Shown here: positions 8,267-16,423 of the stretch, piece after piece | Numbering within the stretch: the stretch's first letter is position 1 | How the letters are laid out: every line of letters begins with the position of its first letter | From: GCA-2697345 sp049602715 | GTDB taxonomy: Bacteria; Pseudomonadota; Alphaproteobacteria; Rhodobacterales; Rhodobacteraceae | Direction of reading: 5' to 3' | Length of the DNA stretch: 37,195 nucleotides | Assembly: GCA_049602715.1 (NCBI GenBank) | Contig: JBMYRX010000013.1 | Location: 1 to 37,195, forward strand | Notes under the pieces: model-generated | Told to the model about the DNA's origin: nothing | Databases searched by the model: none | What the model saw: the letters and a program-made list of their open reading frames with translations, nothing else | Translations under genes and position numbers: made by a program

Positions 8267-9466
8267 CTATGTACAATTAATTACAGCCCTGGCCAAAACT
8301 TTTAATCCAAAAACCAAATCTTCGTCTGAGGTGTTCTCTTCAAAAGCGTGACTAATGCCGTCGATAGAAGGCACGAATAACATAGCAGTTGGAATAAGAT
8401 TGGAGACATTTGTCGCGTCATGCAAAGCCCCTGAATTCATACTTATCCATTCACCCGGAACAATTTCTTCTGCACTATGTTTCAACGCTTTAATCAACTT
8501 CCTATCCATTTCCACTGGATCGAGTCCCAACACTTTACTAGTGCGAGGTACTATTCCTGTCTTATCTGCTATCTCTGAAATAGTATCTTTTATAATAGTC
8601 TCCATTTTAGATAAGCGAGTTAATTCAGGATCGCGCCACTGAAGTGAAAAATTTACAACCCCTGGTACTATTGAGGAAGCGTTGGGCTGGAGTGACATTT
8701 CTCCGATAGTCCAAACAGTTTGTGGAGTAACAACATTCCTCAGTCTGCTGTTTAAAGTTTCGTTAAACAATGAAAAAGATTGAAGCGCATCTTTCCTCGC
8801 TTGCATTGGTGTTGTGCCAGCATGGTTTTGTTCACCTTTAAATGTAACTTTTAAATTTCTAATACCAACAATAGAGTTTACTACTCCAATCTTCTTTTCA
8901 CTTTGAAACAACCGAGGGCCCTGCTCTATGTGCATTTCAATAAATCCAGTAAAGAGATCTGGTGAGATAAAGTCTGAGAAATTCGATCCCATAGCTTTTC
9001 TAGCTTCTGCCAGGGTAATACCAGTAATATCTGTATACTTATCGGCATCCTTCAGAGATACGTTTTGACCCCAGATTGCACTTCCAGTTGTTACACCAAA
9101 TCTACCTTCTTCATCTTGAAAATTTACAACAGAAACAGGAGGGCCTCCGTTTTCTTTTACAGAAAGTGCAATCTCAAGTGCAGCCATTACACCCAGGGAA
9201 CCATCCAACCATCCTCCCTCGGGTTGACTATCAGAATGAGACCCTAACAATATACTTTTAGAGCCATTTAAACCAAAAAGATTTCCTACTGGATCAAATA
9301 CTGGTGAAAGATCTGCTTCCCGCATGAGTTTAGCTATCCAGTTTCTAGCTTTTATATCACTAGCACTAAAAGCTGGCCTAATAACACCTTTTCCAATTCC
9401 GGATGCTCCAAATTCACGTAACTTATTTAGGGAGTTAATAAACCTTTTTTCATTTACCTTGACCAT
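8267..9466 (-). CDS. M20-family Zn hydrolase, N-carbamoyl-L-amino acid hydrolase / allantoate amidohydrolase (HyuC/AllC) type
   Basis: Cytoplasmic binuclear metal amidohydrolase that removes a carbamoyl or ureido group from amino acid-like substrates. The 399-residue product shows ligands H77 (GSHSDS), D88 (GGWLDGS), the E119/E120 pair (QDEEGRFG), H179 (MHIEQGP) and H373 (DGISHAFEE). H215 in NHAGTTPM belongs to the lid/dimer domain. These are hallmarks of the HyuC/AllC subfamily rather than ArgE or DapE. ATG 9466 follows GAGGGG. No hydantoinase or allantoinase gene is present, so the natural substrate (N-carbamoyl amino acid, ureidopropionate or allantoate) is unresolved. Confidence 0.87.
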   Translation of the reverse strand: MVKVNEKRFINSLNKLREFGASGIGKGVIRPAFSASDIKARNWIAKLMREADLSPVFDPVGNLFGLNGSKSILLGSHSDSQPEGGWLDGSLGVMAALEIALSVKENGGPPVSVVNFQDEEGRFGVTTGSAIWGQNVSLKDADKYTDITGITLAEARKAMGSNFSDFISPDLFTGFIEMHIEQGPRLFQSEKKIGVVNSIVGIRNLKVTFKGEQNHAGTTPMQARKDALQSFSLFNETLNSRLRNVVTPQTVWTIGEMSLQPNASSIVPGVVNFSLQWRDPELTRLSKMETIIKDTISEIADKTGIVPRTSKVLGLDPVEMDRKLIKALKHSAEEIVPGEWISMNSGALHDATNVSNLIPTAMLFVPSIDGISHAFEENTSDEDLVFGLKVLARAVINCT

Positions 9467-9520
9467 TTGTAATCCCCTCTATTTATAATGTTTACCAATA
9501 ACATCGTAGCAAAGTTAAAT

Positions 9521-9549
9521 TTGACGATAAATTCGAGATAAAACTTAAT
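9521..9549 (+). promoter_or_regulatory. Candidate promoter for the CMD-family gene
   Basis: TTGACG (9521-9526) and CTTAAT (9544-9549, four of six consensus bases) are 17 bases apart in the 129-base gap between divergent genes. Plausible, but such matches are common in AT-rich DNA. Confidence 0.3.
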
Positions 9550-9595
9550 AAAATTATATATTTTAATTTATTCAAAAGGAAAGGATTATCTAGAT

Positions 9596-10240
9596 ATGAA
9601 AAAAAAACAGTCTCCTTCAGTTGTCGCGTCCTGGGCCAAACAAAGTGAAGAGCTAGTCTATCGTAAAATGATGAAAGCTAATGATGAGTTACTAGTAGAA
9701 AAATGGAACGACTTTTATAAACATTTAATAATTGAAGATAGAGTATTTGATATAAACTCAAAAGAGCTAATTCTTTTGAGTTTACTTACCAATTCAGAAG
9801 AAGAAAATGGAAGGATACATATTAAAAGAGCGCTGGAAGCCGGAATTAGTCAAAAAGCGGTACTTGCATCGATCAGTTTAGCGGGAATTTTTGATTCCTT
9901 CCGCTTCTATGAATTTACATCTAAAAATTGGCACCACGAGATTCCTACCAATGATATCTTGAATTCTTATATAAACAATATCGAAACTTATTCTGAAACA
10001 CTCTCTCCAAAACTTATAGAGATTATGGGAACAGTTTGTCATGCAGCACGAAGGAGTGTTTCTGGAATGCAATTTCACCTAATTCGAGCTTTTGGTTTGG
10101 GAGCTACAAAAGAGGAAATAGCTGAAGGTTTAACTTATCTCATAATGTTGTGCAGCATTCCTACATTAAATGATGCTGTAAAAAACTGGATTCAGGTAGC
10201 AGACCAAGGTAAATGCCCTTATCCGTACCCCAAATGTTGA
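9596..10240 (+). CDS. Two-repeat carboxymuconolactone decarboxylase-family protein without the redox cysteines
   Basis: Alpha-helical CMD/AhpD-fold protein of 214 residues with two repeats: one around SKELILLSLL...HIKRALEAGIS and one around LIEIMG...FHLIRAFGLGATKEEI. AhpD-type members carry CxxCxxxH in this helix. Here the histidine remains in both repeats (RIHIKRA, MQFHLIRA) but the cysteine positions hold other residues (S and G in the second repeat), so peroxidase activity is unlikely and a decarboxylase- or isomerase-like role fits better. The closest AGGAAAGGA lies about 12 bases before ATG 9596. It is divergent from the amidohydrolase/dioxygenase pair. Its exact reaction is unknown. Confidence 0.78.
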   Translation: MKKKQSPSVVASWAKQSEELVYRKMMKANDELLVEKWNDFYKHLIIEDRVFDINSKELILLSLLTNSEEENGRIHIKRALEAGISQKAVLASISLAGIFDSFRFYEFTSKNWHHEIPTNDILNSYINNIETYSETLSPKLIEIMGTVCHAARRSVSGMQFHLIRAFGLGATKEEIAEGLTYLIMLCSIPTLNDAVKNWIQVADQGKCPYPYPKC

Positions 10241-10385
10241 ACGTAAGATTTATGATTACCTTTAAATTTAGAATAAATTTATACTATATATCAATAAAAT
10301 TATTTTAATTTGAAACAGTTTTTTTTTATTTATAAAACACTAGTAGAATACCACTTAGAACATTAATACAAATCAGGAGAAAAAA

Positions 10386-11105
10386 ATGGATGGACAATTA
10401 AATCCAAGCGATTTTGTGGGAATGAGTTTCTGGATCATTTCAGCGGCTATGGTAGCAGCAACCTTCTTTTTCTGGGTTGAACGGGATAGAGCAGTTGGAA
10501 AATGGAAAACATCTCTAACAGTAGCTGCAATGGTAACAGGTATTGCGGCAATACATTATTTTTATATGCGAGGAGTTTGGGCAGATACAAGCACTTCACC
10601 ACTTGTATTCCGTTACGTTGATTGGCTATTAACAGTGCCTCTTCAAATTATAGAATTTTACTTGATACTTGCTGCTATTGCTGTCGTAGGCGCAGCTCTA
10701 TTCTGGCGTTTGATGATTGCATCAGTAGTTATGCTTGTAGCCGGGTATCTCGGTGAAGTTGGCACTATGGAAGGAGCGACATTTTCTGTAAACGTATGGG
10801 GAGCATTCATAGTTGGTATGGCGGCTTGGATCTATATAATTTATGAGATTTTTGTCGGCGAAGCCAGTAAAATAAGTGCAGAGAATGGAACAGAGGCTAG
10901 TAAAAAAGCATTTAATGCGCTTAGGCTTATTGTGACCGTTGGTTGGGCAATTTACCCACTAGGTTATGTCTTAGGGTACAGCGGTGCTGGAAGTCCAGAA
11001 GCGCTTAATATTATTTATAACCTTGCCGATTTTGTTAACAAAATTGCATTTGGTGTAGTAATATGGGCTGCTGCAACTTCTTCATCAGCAACAGAAACTG
11101 CTTAA
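10386..11105 (+). CDS. Proteorhodopsin, blue-absorbing proton pump type
   Basis: Light-driven outward proton pump with seven transmembrane helices in the inner membrane. In the 239-residue protein the retinal Schiff-base lysine is K219 (DFVNKIAFG), the proton acceptor D79 and donor E90 (RYVDW...QIIEFYLI). H57 (AIHYFYMRGVW) corresponds to His75, which tunes the acceptor pKa. The spectral tuning site, position 105 of the green reference protein, is Q87 here, which predicts blue absorption. The product begins right at helix A (MDGQLNPSDFVGMSFW), with no cleavable signal peptide. AGGAG precedes the ATG. It is a single-gene transcript closed by a strong terminator; no carotenoid or retinal genes are nearby. 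Confidence 0.98.
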   Translation: MDGQLNPSDFVGMSFWIISAAMVAATFFFWVERDRAVGKWKTSLTVAAMVTGIAAIHYFYMRGVWADTSTSPLVFRYVDWLLTVPLQIIEFYLILAAIAVVGAALFWRLMIASVVMLVAGYLGEVGTMEGATFSVNVWGAFIVGMAAWIYIIYEIFVGEASKISAENGTEASKKAFNALRLIVTVGWAIYPLGYVLGYSGAGSPEALNIIYNLADFVNKIAFGVVIWAAATSSSATETA

Positions 11106-11134
11106 GTCAATAATACCTTAATAAACTATTTTTG

Positions 11135-11170
11135 TAGCGACGGGCATTTAAACCCGTCGCTATATTTTTT
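11135..11170 (+). terminator. Rho-independent terminator after proteorhodopsin
   Basis: TAGCGACGGG (11135-11144) pairs perfectly with CCCGTCGCTA (11153-11162) across an eight-base loop and is followed by TATTTTTT. It is the strongest terminator in the window and isolates the rhodopsin gene from the next one. Confidence 0.93.
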
Positions 11171-11264
11171 CAAAAATAAAATTTATTCATTCATTCTTTA
11201 ATAAATAAGATTTAGCCATTGTTATATCTTTCCTGAAGACATTTTAATATTTAAAGGACATAAC

Positions 11265-11549
11265 ATGCCAAATATTCTAGTAACAGTAAGAATTTCAAAA
11301 GGCTTCAAAACTTGGACAGAAATGGCTAAGTCATTTGAAGACGAAATGCCAGCCGAAGGAGCCAAAATAATTTGGGCCGCCGCTAATCCAGACGAATCTT
11401 CAGTCTACGTAATGATGGATGTACCCAACCCTGAATTTATGAAAACATTTGGAGAACGCCCCGAAGTTGCCAAAAGACGTGAAGAAGCTGGTGCCGACGT
11501 TTCATCAACTACTGTTATAACTCAAATTGGCGATTACTGGCTCGGATAA
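11265..11549 (+). CDS. Small conserved-looking protein of unknown function (94 aa)
   Basis: A soluble 94-residue protein preceded by AAAGGA before ATG 11265. The pattern of alternating strands and helices (MPNILVTVRISKGF, EGAKIIWAAANPDESSVYVMMDV, STTVITQIGDYWLG) suggests a small ferredoxin-like/dimeric alpha-beta barrel fold. It somewhat resembles DUF3764-type proteins known from marine bacteria, but I cannot confirm that family. No cysteine or signal peptide is present. It stands alone between the proteorhodopsin terminator and a 230-base gap. That gap holds only AT-rich sequence with a weak seven-pair hairpin (TTACATT...AATGTAA) and no clear gene. Confidence 0.7.
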   Translation: MPNILVTVRISKGFKTWTEMAKSFEDEMPAEGAKIIWAAANPDESSVYVMMDVPNPEFMKTFGERPEVAKRREEAGADVSSTTVITQIGDYWLG

Positions 11550-11779
11550 GAAAACAATTAGTTATTCAACAATTGATTTTTCGTTAATCTTGAAAGTTTC
11601 TCTTTACAAATTTGATTTTAGTTTAAGCTAAATAAAGTTTAAATACTTCTCCATCTGCCGAGTGCCTTTATTAGCAATCTAGTTTTAAATATTAGCAGGT
11701 TACATTAATTTTTAAATGTAATTGAAAAAAAAATATTCTATTGTAATACAGTAAGTTTAAAAAAATACGGTTATCGTAA

Positions 11780-12868
11780 ATGGACGATTTTATTATTATT
11801 GGCGGTGGAATAGCTGGTATTTCTGTTGCTGCCCTACTTTCAAAATATGCAAAAGTCACTCTTTTAGAGGCTGAGAAAAATTTAAGCTACCACGCTAGTG
11901 GTCGATCTGCTGCGATCTTTATAAAAGACTATGGCAATGAAAGCGTTAAAGCATTAACTTATTTAAGTTCTGAATATTTAGAAAGGGAAAATGGGGGCGT
12001 ACTAAGTCCTCGAGGATTACTTCTTTTAACAGGAAAAGAGGGTGAAGATAAATTTGTTTCTGAATACGAGCAATTAGGTATGGAAGAAATACCAATCTCA
12101 CTTGCAAGTAAAAAAATTCCCTTGTTAAACAGAAGTTCAATAAATAAAGCCGCTTTTAGAGAGGATGTTTTTGATATTGACACTGACCAATTATTCCAAA
12201 ACTTTTTAAAACAGGCTCAAAAAAATGGGACAAATATTGAAAAAAACTCTGAAGTTTCAAGGATTAATTACAATCAAAAAAAATGGACTGTTTTTACAAG
12301 TCATAAAGAGTTTTCTAGTAAAATCCTGATTAATGCTGCTGGAGCTTGGGTCGACAAAGTTGCACTGCTAGCAGGTATTTCTCCTATAAAATTCTCTCCT
12401 TACCGAAGATCTATAGCGCGGGTGCCGGTACCTGGAAATTATGATCCAAAATACTGGCCTCATACTCTAGGGGTAAACGAAAAATTTTATTTTAAACCAG
12501 ACGCAGGAGAATTATTAATTTCACCGGCGGAAGAAGAATATGTTGAACCTCACGACACCTGGGCAGATGACTTTACAATAGCAGAAGGAATTGAGCGTTT
12601 TGAACAGTTTACCACTGAAAATGTAACGCGGGTTTCTGCAAATTGGGCAGGAATACGTACGTTTTCTCCTGATCGAAGTTTGGTTATTGGGTTCGCACCT
12701 GAGAATCCAAATTTCTTTTGGTTAGGAGGCCAAGGTGGTTATGGTTTCCAAACCGCTCCAGCTGCAAGCAAGCTTGCTAAACAATTATTGCTAAGAGAAA
12801 AATCAACTTTCGATAAGGCAATCGTCGAGTCAGTTTCACCTTACCGGTTTAAAAGTATGCAGATTTAG
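11780..12868 (+). CDS. FAD-dependent amino acid/amine oxidoreductase, DAO family
   Basis: Flavoprotein of the glycine/D-amino-acid oxidase family, expected to oxidise an amine or amino acid to the imine or keto form. The Rossmann motif GGGIAGI (G8, G10, G13) binds FAD and the acidic E30 closes the second strand (VTLLEAE). HASGRSAA at 38-45 is the usual flavin-contact loop. The C-terminal WAGIRTFSPDRSLVIG followed by GGQGGYGFQTAPA is the second FAD-binding segment of DAO proteins. 362 residues is a normal length. Its stop codon overlaps the stop of the convergent M20 gene by four bases. The substrate is unknown. Confidence 0.87.
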   Translation: MDDFIIIGGGIAGISVAALLSKYAKVTLLEAEKNLSYHASGRSAAIFIKDYGNESVKALTYLSSEYLERENGGVLSPRGLLLLTGKEGEDKFVSEYEQLGMEEIPISLASKKIPLLNRSSINKAAFREDVFDIDTDQLFQNFLKQAQKNGTNIEKNSEVSRINYNQKKWTVFTSHKEFSSKILINAAGAWVDKVALLAGISPIKFSPYRRSIARVPVPGNYDPKYWPHTLGVNEKFYFKPDAGELLISPAEEEYVEPHDTWADDFTIAEGIERFEQFTTENVTRVSANWAGIRTFSPDRSLVIGFAPENPNFFWLGGQGGYGFQTAPAASKLAKQLLLREKSTFDKAIVESVSPYRFKSMQI

Positions 12869-14043
12869 TTTTTTATCATTAGTTTTTCGATTAAATCAGA
12901 GATAATCAAAGAACACTCAGAAACTTTTTTAAGTTCAACACGTTCGTCTGCGCAGTGACACTCCTCTACATTTCCAGGGCCAAAATTAACAGCATCAATA
13001 CCGGCATCATTAACTAAATTTCGCACATCACTGGAATAAGGAGCGCCATAAATTTTAGAGGGAGACCCCAGAATATTTTTTGTACTCGTTTTAAGTAATC
13101 CGACTATAGTTGCATCATTTGATATTTCTGCAGGTTCAAAGCGATTATAAGCAGCATCAACTTTTATTTTAACTTTAGAGCTAGAGGGCTTTGCCGCCAT
13201 AAGCCTTTTACTTATTTTTTTTATTTCTCCTTCGACGGTTTCTCCCGGAATCAAACGACGATCTACGTACAGATCAACAAAATCAGAGACAGCATTCGGT
13301 ACTACTCCACCTTGCACCATTGTAGGCGTACATGACCCACTGCCTAAAAGAGGGTGCTTATACTTCTCTAAGTCTGTTTTATAATTTTCCAATGTTGTCA
13401 AAACCCATGAGAGATCCCATGCGGGATTAATACCCAAATGACTACGGCTAGCATGAATAGATTTACCCATAAGTCGAATATGAATGGGAGCTAAACCACG
13501 CGTTGCGGTTGCGATCTTAAGATCTGTAGGTTCAGTGACAATTCCAAAGTCACCTCCAAAACCAGATTTAAGTAAAGAAAGAGTACCTGGTTCTGCTCGC
13601 TCTTCGCCTGCCGCGAAATGAAATACCAATTCTCCATTTAAACAATTTAAGTATTGGCTAAAATGATAAGCCAGGCTAATTTGCACAGCAAGACCAGCCT
13701 TCATATCGCAGGCGCCTCTTCCATAAAGAAACCCGTTCAAAATATCCGCTCCAAAAGGTTTTTTAGTCCACTCATCAAAATCATCTACTGGAACTGTGTC
13801 CATATGCCCATTTAAAATAAGTCGCGGACCAATTCTATTTCCTTTCAAAATTGCTCCAATTGAATAACGCCCTGGCATGGATTCTATGACTTTCATTTCG
13901 ACCGGAGTCTCTTCCAGAAATCTCTTGATTGCATGTACCATGTTCTCTTCGTATGAACCCGGATTCTCACTTGGAGTTTGGACAAGCTTGATCAAAATTT
14001 TTGAAATAAATTCTTGATTTAAATATTTACTATTACCCTTCAT
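12865..14043 (-). CDS. M20-family deacylase, ArgE/DapE-like
   Basis: Di-zinc hydrolase that cleaves an N-acyl amino acid or related amide. The 392-residue product contains ligands H80 and bridging D113 (GHMDTVP; GRGACDMKAG), D82, the catalytic glutamate pair E147/E148 (AAGEERAEPG), E171 (VTEPTD) and a late histidine H363 (EECHCADE), with a lid/dimerisation domain between. It resembles acetylornithine deacetylase and succinyl-diaminopimelate desuccinylase equally. The neighbourhood has no arginine or lysine pathway genes, so I do not assign argE or dapE. It converges on, and overlaps by four bases, the FAD oxidase gene, which suggests functional association but not cotranscription. Confidence 0.85.
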   Translation of the reverse strand: MKGNSKYLNQEFISKILIKLVQTPSENPGSYEENMVHAIKRFLEETPVEMKVIESMPGRYSIGAILKGNRIGPRLILNGHMDTVPVDDFDEWTKKPFGADILNGFLYGRGACDMKAGLAVQISLAYHFSQYLNCLNGELVFHFAAGEERAEPGTLSLLKSGFGGDFGIVTEPTDLKIATATRGLAPIHIRLMGKSIHASRSHLGINPAWDLSWVLTTLENYKTDLEKYKHPLLGSGSCTPTMVQGGVVPNAVSDFVDLYVDRRLIPGETVEGEIKKISKRLMAAKPSSSKVKIKVDAAYNRFEPAEISNDATIVGLLKTSTKNILGSPSKIYGAPYSSDVRNLVNDAGIDAVNFGPGNVEECHCADERVELKKVSECSLIISDLIEKLMIKN

Positions 14044-14155
14044 AAAACTTAAAATACCTTATTTATTACCACCTTTTGTTTCAATTTATTAAAACACCGT
14101 ATAGAAGTTATTACATAGGCGTTATTTACGATAATAAGAAACTAAAACAGAAACT

Positions 14156-14944
14156 GTGAAAGTTAAAATGGAATTTAGAAATATTTTATATAAGAGAACA
14201 AACTCGCTTGCTCTAATCACTATTAACAGAGCGGAAAAACACAATGCTATCTCATTAGATACTTTAGATGATTTGAATAAAAGTGTAGATTATGCAGCCT
14301 CCGATGACGCAGTAAAAGTAATCGCTATTACAGGTGCTGGAGGTAAATCATTTGCAGCTGGATCAGATCTCAATGAAGTAAAAGATCGTGACCTTAAAAA
14401 GGCCTTAGAACCCATTGTTCAGGGCTTTGCTGAAAAATTAGAACGCACTCCAAAACCAACACTGGCTGCAATTGATGGTATATGTATGGGTGGAGGGCTT
14501 GAAGTCGCATTGGGCTGTGATTTACGAATTGCTACGACTCGATCAAGATTTGCTACTCCAGAAGGCAAACTGGGTTTAATACCTGGTGGAGGCGCCACTG
14601 CTCGGCTTCCTAGAACAGTTGGTAAAGGTTGGGCAATGGAAATGCTGCTAATGGGTGATACAATTAACGCTGAAAAAGCACTCCAAATTGGTCTTATTAC
14701 TCGCATAGTAGAACCTGATAAGTTATTAGATGAAGTCACAGCGATGGGAGAAAAATTATCCTCCTTTGCTCCTTTTGTACCTAGGACCATGAAAGCTATG
14801 GTTCATTTTGGAATGGATGCTAGTTTAGCGAGTGCTCTAATGTTAGAAAAATTTGCTCAAGGAGCCTTAGTTCAAACAGACGATAAAGATGAGGGGATTA
14901 AGGCTTTCCTTGAAAAACGTAAGCCAAACTTTAAAGGAAAATAA
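14156..14944 (+). CDS. Enoyl-CoA hydratase/isomerase (crotonase) family protein
   Basis: Cytoplasmic CoA-thioester enzyme of the crotonase fold, about 262 residues. The oxyanion-hole segments are FAAGSDLNEV and CMGGGLEVALGCD. Both hydratase glutamates are kept: E116 in GGGLE and E136 in ATPEGKLG, so a true hydratase is likely. GTG at 14156 is the longest start; ATG at 14168 (MEFRNILYKR) is almost as good, and neither has a strong ribosome site. It is the first gene of a same-strand group with an amidase 15 bases further on, hinting that acyl-CoA and amide chemistry are linked here. Its specific acyl-CoA is unknown. Confidence 0.88.
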   Translation: MKVKMEFRNILYKRTNSLALITINRAEKHNAISLDTLDDLNKSVDYAASDDAVKVIAITGAGGKSFAAGSDLNEVKDRDLKKALEPIVQGFAEKLERTPKPTLAAIDGICMGGGLEVALGCDLRIATTRSRFATPEGKLGLIPGGGATARLPRTVGKGWAMEMLLMGDTINAEKALQIGLITRIVEPDKLLDEVTAMGEKLSSFAPFVPRTMKAMVHFGMDASLASALMLEKFAQGALVQTDDKDEGIKAFLEKRKPNFKGK

Positions 14945-14959
14945 AAAGGAATTTTAAAA

Positions 14960-16408
14960 TTGTCTAAAGTAGTTTTTACCTCTGCATCAAAGCAAGCATC
15001 ATTAATTCGCGAAGGTTCACTTAAAGTTACTGACTTACTCGAATTGCACTTTGAACAAATAGATAAGCTGAATTCAAAAATTAATGCAATAATTTGGCAA
15101 GATAGGGAGGCAGCATATAATCTTGCTAAATTACTAGAAAGTGAAATCTCTAATAATGAAGTTCGTGGACCATTACACGGTGTTCCAGTAACCATAAAGG
15201 AATCTTTTGATTTAGCCGGTGCCCCATCAACTTGGGGTAACCCGGCTCTAAAAGACAATCTAGCAGTTTCTGACAGCGATGCAGTACTCAGGTTAAAAAA
15301 AGCCGGCGCCATTGTTTTTGGTAAAACTAACGTACCCTACGATCTTGCAGAATGGCAAAGCTTCAATCAGATTTATGGAACCACTAATAATCCTTGGGAC
15401 ATTACAAGGACACCTGGTGGTTCATCGGGTGGTTCAGCGGCTGCATTAGCGACTGGAATGACCTCTTTGGAGGTTGGTTCCGATATCGGCTCGTCTATTC
15501 GCAACCCGGCTCATTACTGCGGTGTCTTTGGGCATAAACCTACATTCAATGTAGTTTCAACGAAAGGCCATGGAAGCTCTCATGTTGGTGCAGATATATC
15601 TGTTGCAGGACCGCTAGCACGTTCCGCAGCAGATTTAAAGTTAGCGTTAGACGTGATTAAAGGCCCTAACCAGTTCGACTCCGCTGCGTGGGCACTCGAC
15701 TTAAAAAGGGATAAACGCGATAGATTAAAAGATTTCAGTGTTGGTGTTTTTCTTGACGATCCAGAGGCACCAATTGATAAACAATATAAAGAGGAACTGG
15801 AGAAGTTTATTGAAAAAATTGAACAAGCTGGAGCCAACGTAAAACGAAACTACTTGCCAGATTTAAATACATCAAAACATTTCACTCTCTATCTAAATTT
15901 ACTCGGTGCAGCGTTAGCTAATAGAATGTCTAAAAAAGCTCTTGAGGAGAAAATCAACGGTATTCATTCTTTAAAGAACAAACAAATTTCTCGTATTTCA
16001 GGAACTCGGTATCAAGGTTTGACCATGACCCACGCAGAACAACTATCTTTGAACCAAGAAAGATATGAGCATAGGTTAAAGTTTGATCACTACTTCACAG
16101 ATATGGACGTAATTATAACACCAGTTGCCTCATCGACCGCTTTTATGCATGATCAAAATGGGCCTCGATACAGTAGATTCCTGAAAATAAACGGCACTGA
16201 TCAACCAGAGAACAATCAATTATTTTGGTCTGGCTACTCAGGAGTCGTGGGGTTGCCAAGTACAGTAGGACCAATTGGGCTGTTAGATGGACTACCAGCA
16301 GGCTATCAAGCTATATCAGGATACGGGAAGGACTACACATCTTTGGCGTTTGCAATGGCAGTCGAACGAGAGATTCACGAGTTTCGTATCCCTCCAATGT
16401 GCAATTAG
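14960..16408 (+). CDS. Amidase-signature hydrolase (first of two)
   Basis: Ser-Ser-Lys amidase that hydrolyses a carboxamide to acid and amine or ammonia. In the 482-residue protein the triad is K80 (VTIKESFD), S155 (TPGGSSGGSAAALA) and the nucleophile S179 (GSDIGSSIRNPA). The start is TTG at 14960 with AAAAGGA upstream. It begins 15 bases after the crotonase and ends 15 bases before the photolyase-like gene, so the three probably share a transcript. The family also contains GatA, but no gatB or gatC is present and the length and motifs fit a catabolic amidase better. Confidence 0.9.
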   Translation: MSKVVFTSASKQASLIREGSLKVTDLLELHFEQIDKLNSKINAIIWQDREAAYNLAKLLESEISNNEVRGPLHGVPVTIKESFDLAGAPSTWGNPALKDNLAVSDSDAVLRLKKAGAIVFGKTNVPYDLAEWQSFNQIYGTTNNPWDITRTPGGSSGGSAAALATGMTSLEVGSDIGSSIRNPAHYCGVFGHKPTFNVVSTKGHGSSHVGADISVAGPLARSAADLKLALDVIKGPNQFDSAAWALDLKRDKRDRLKDFSVGVFLDDPEAPIDKQYKEELEKFIEKIEQAGANVKRNYLPDLNTSKHFTLYLNLLGAALANRMSKKALEEKINGIHSLKNKQISRISGTRYQGLTMTHAEQLSLNQERYEHRLKFDHYFTDMDVIITPVASSTAFMHDQNGPRYSRFLKINGTDQPENNQLFWSGYSGVVGLPSTVGPIGLLDGLPAGYQAISGYGKDYTSLAFAMAVEREIHEFRIPPMCN

Positions 16409-16423
16409 GGATCCATCGCTCAA

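Noticed and set aside
14419..14790. 123-codon minus-strand open frame
   Set aside because: It lies wholly antisense inside the crotonase gene, has no family motif or ribosome site, and mirrors the codons of the real gene.
14960..16408. Amidase as GatA of the tRNA amidotransferase
   Set aside because: No gatC or gatB adjacent, and the length and active-site blocks suit a catabolic amidase.
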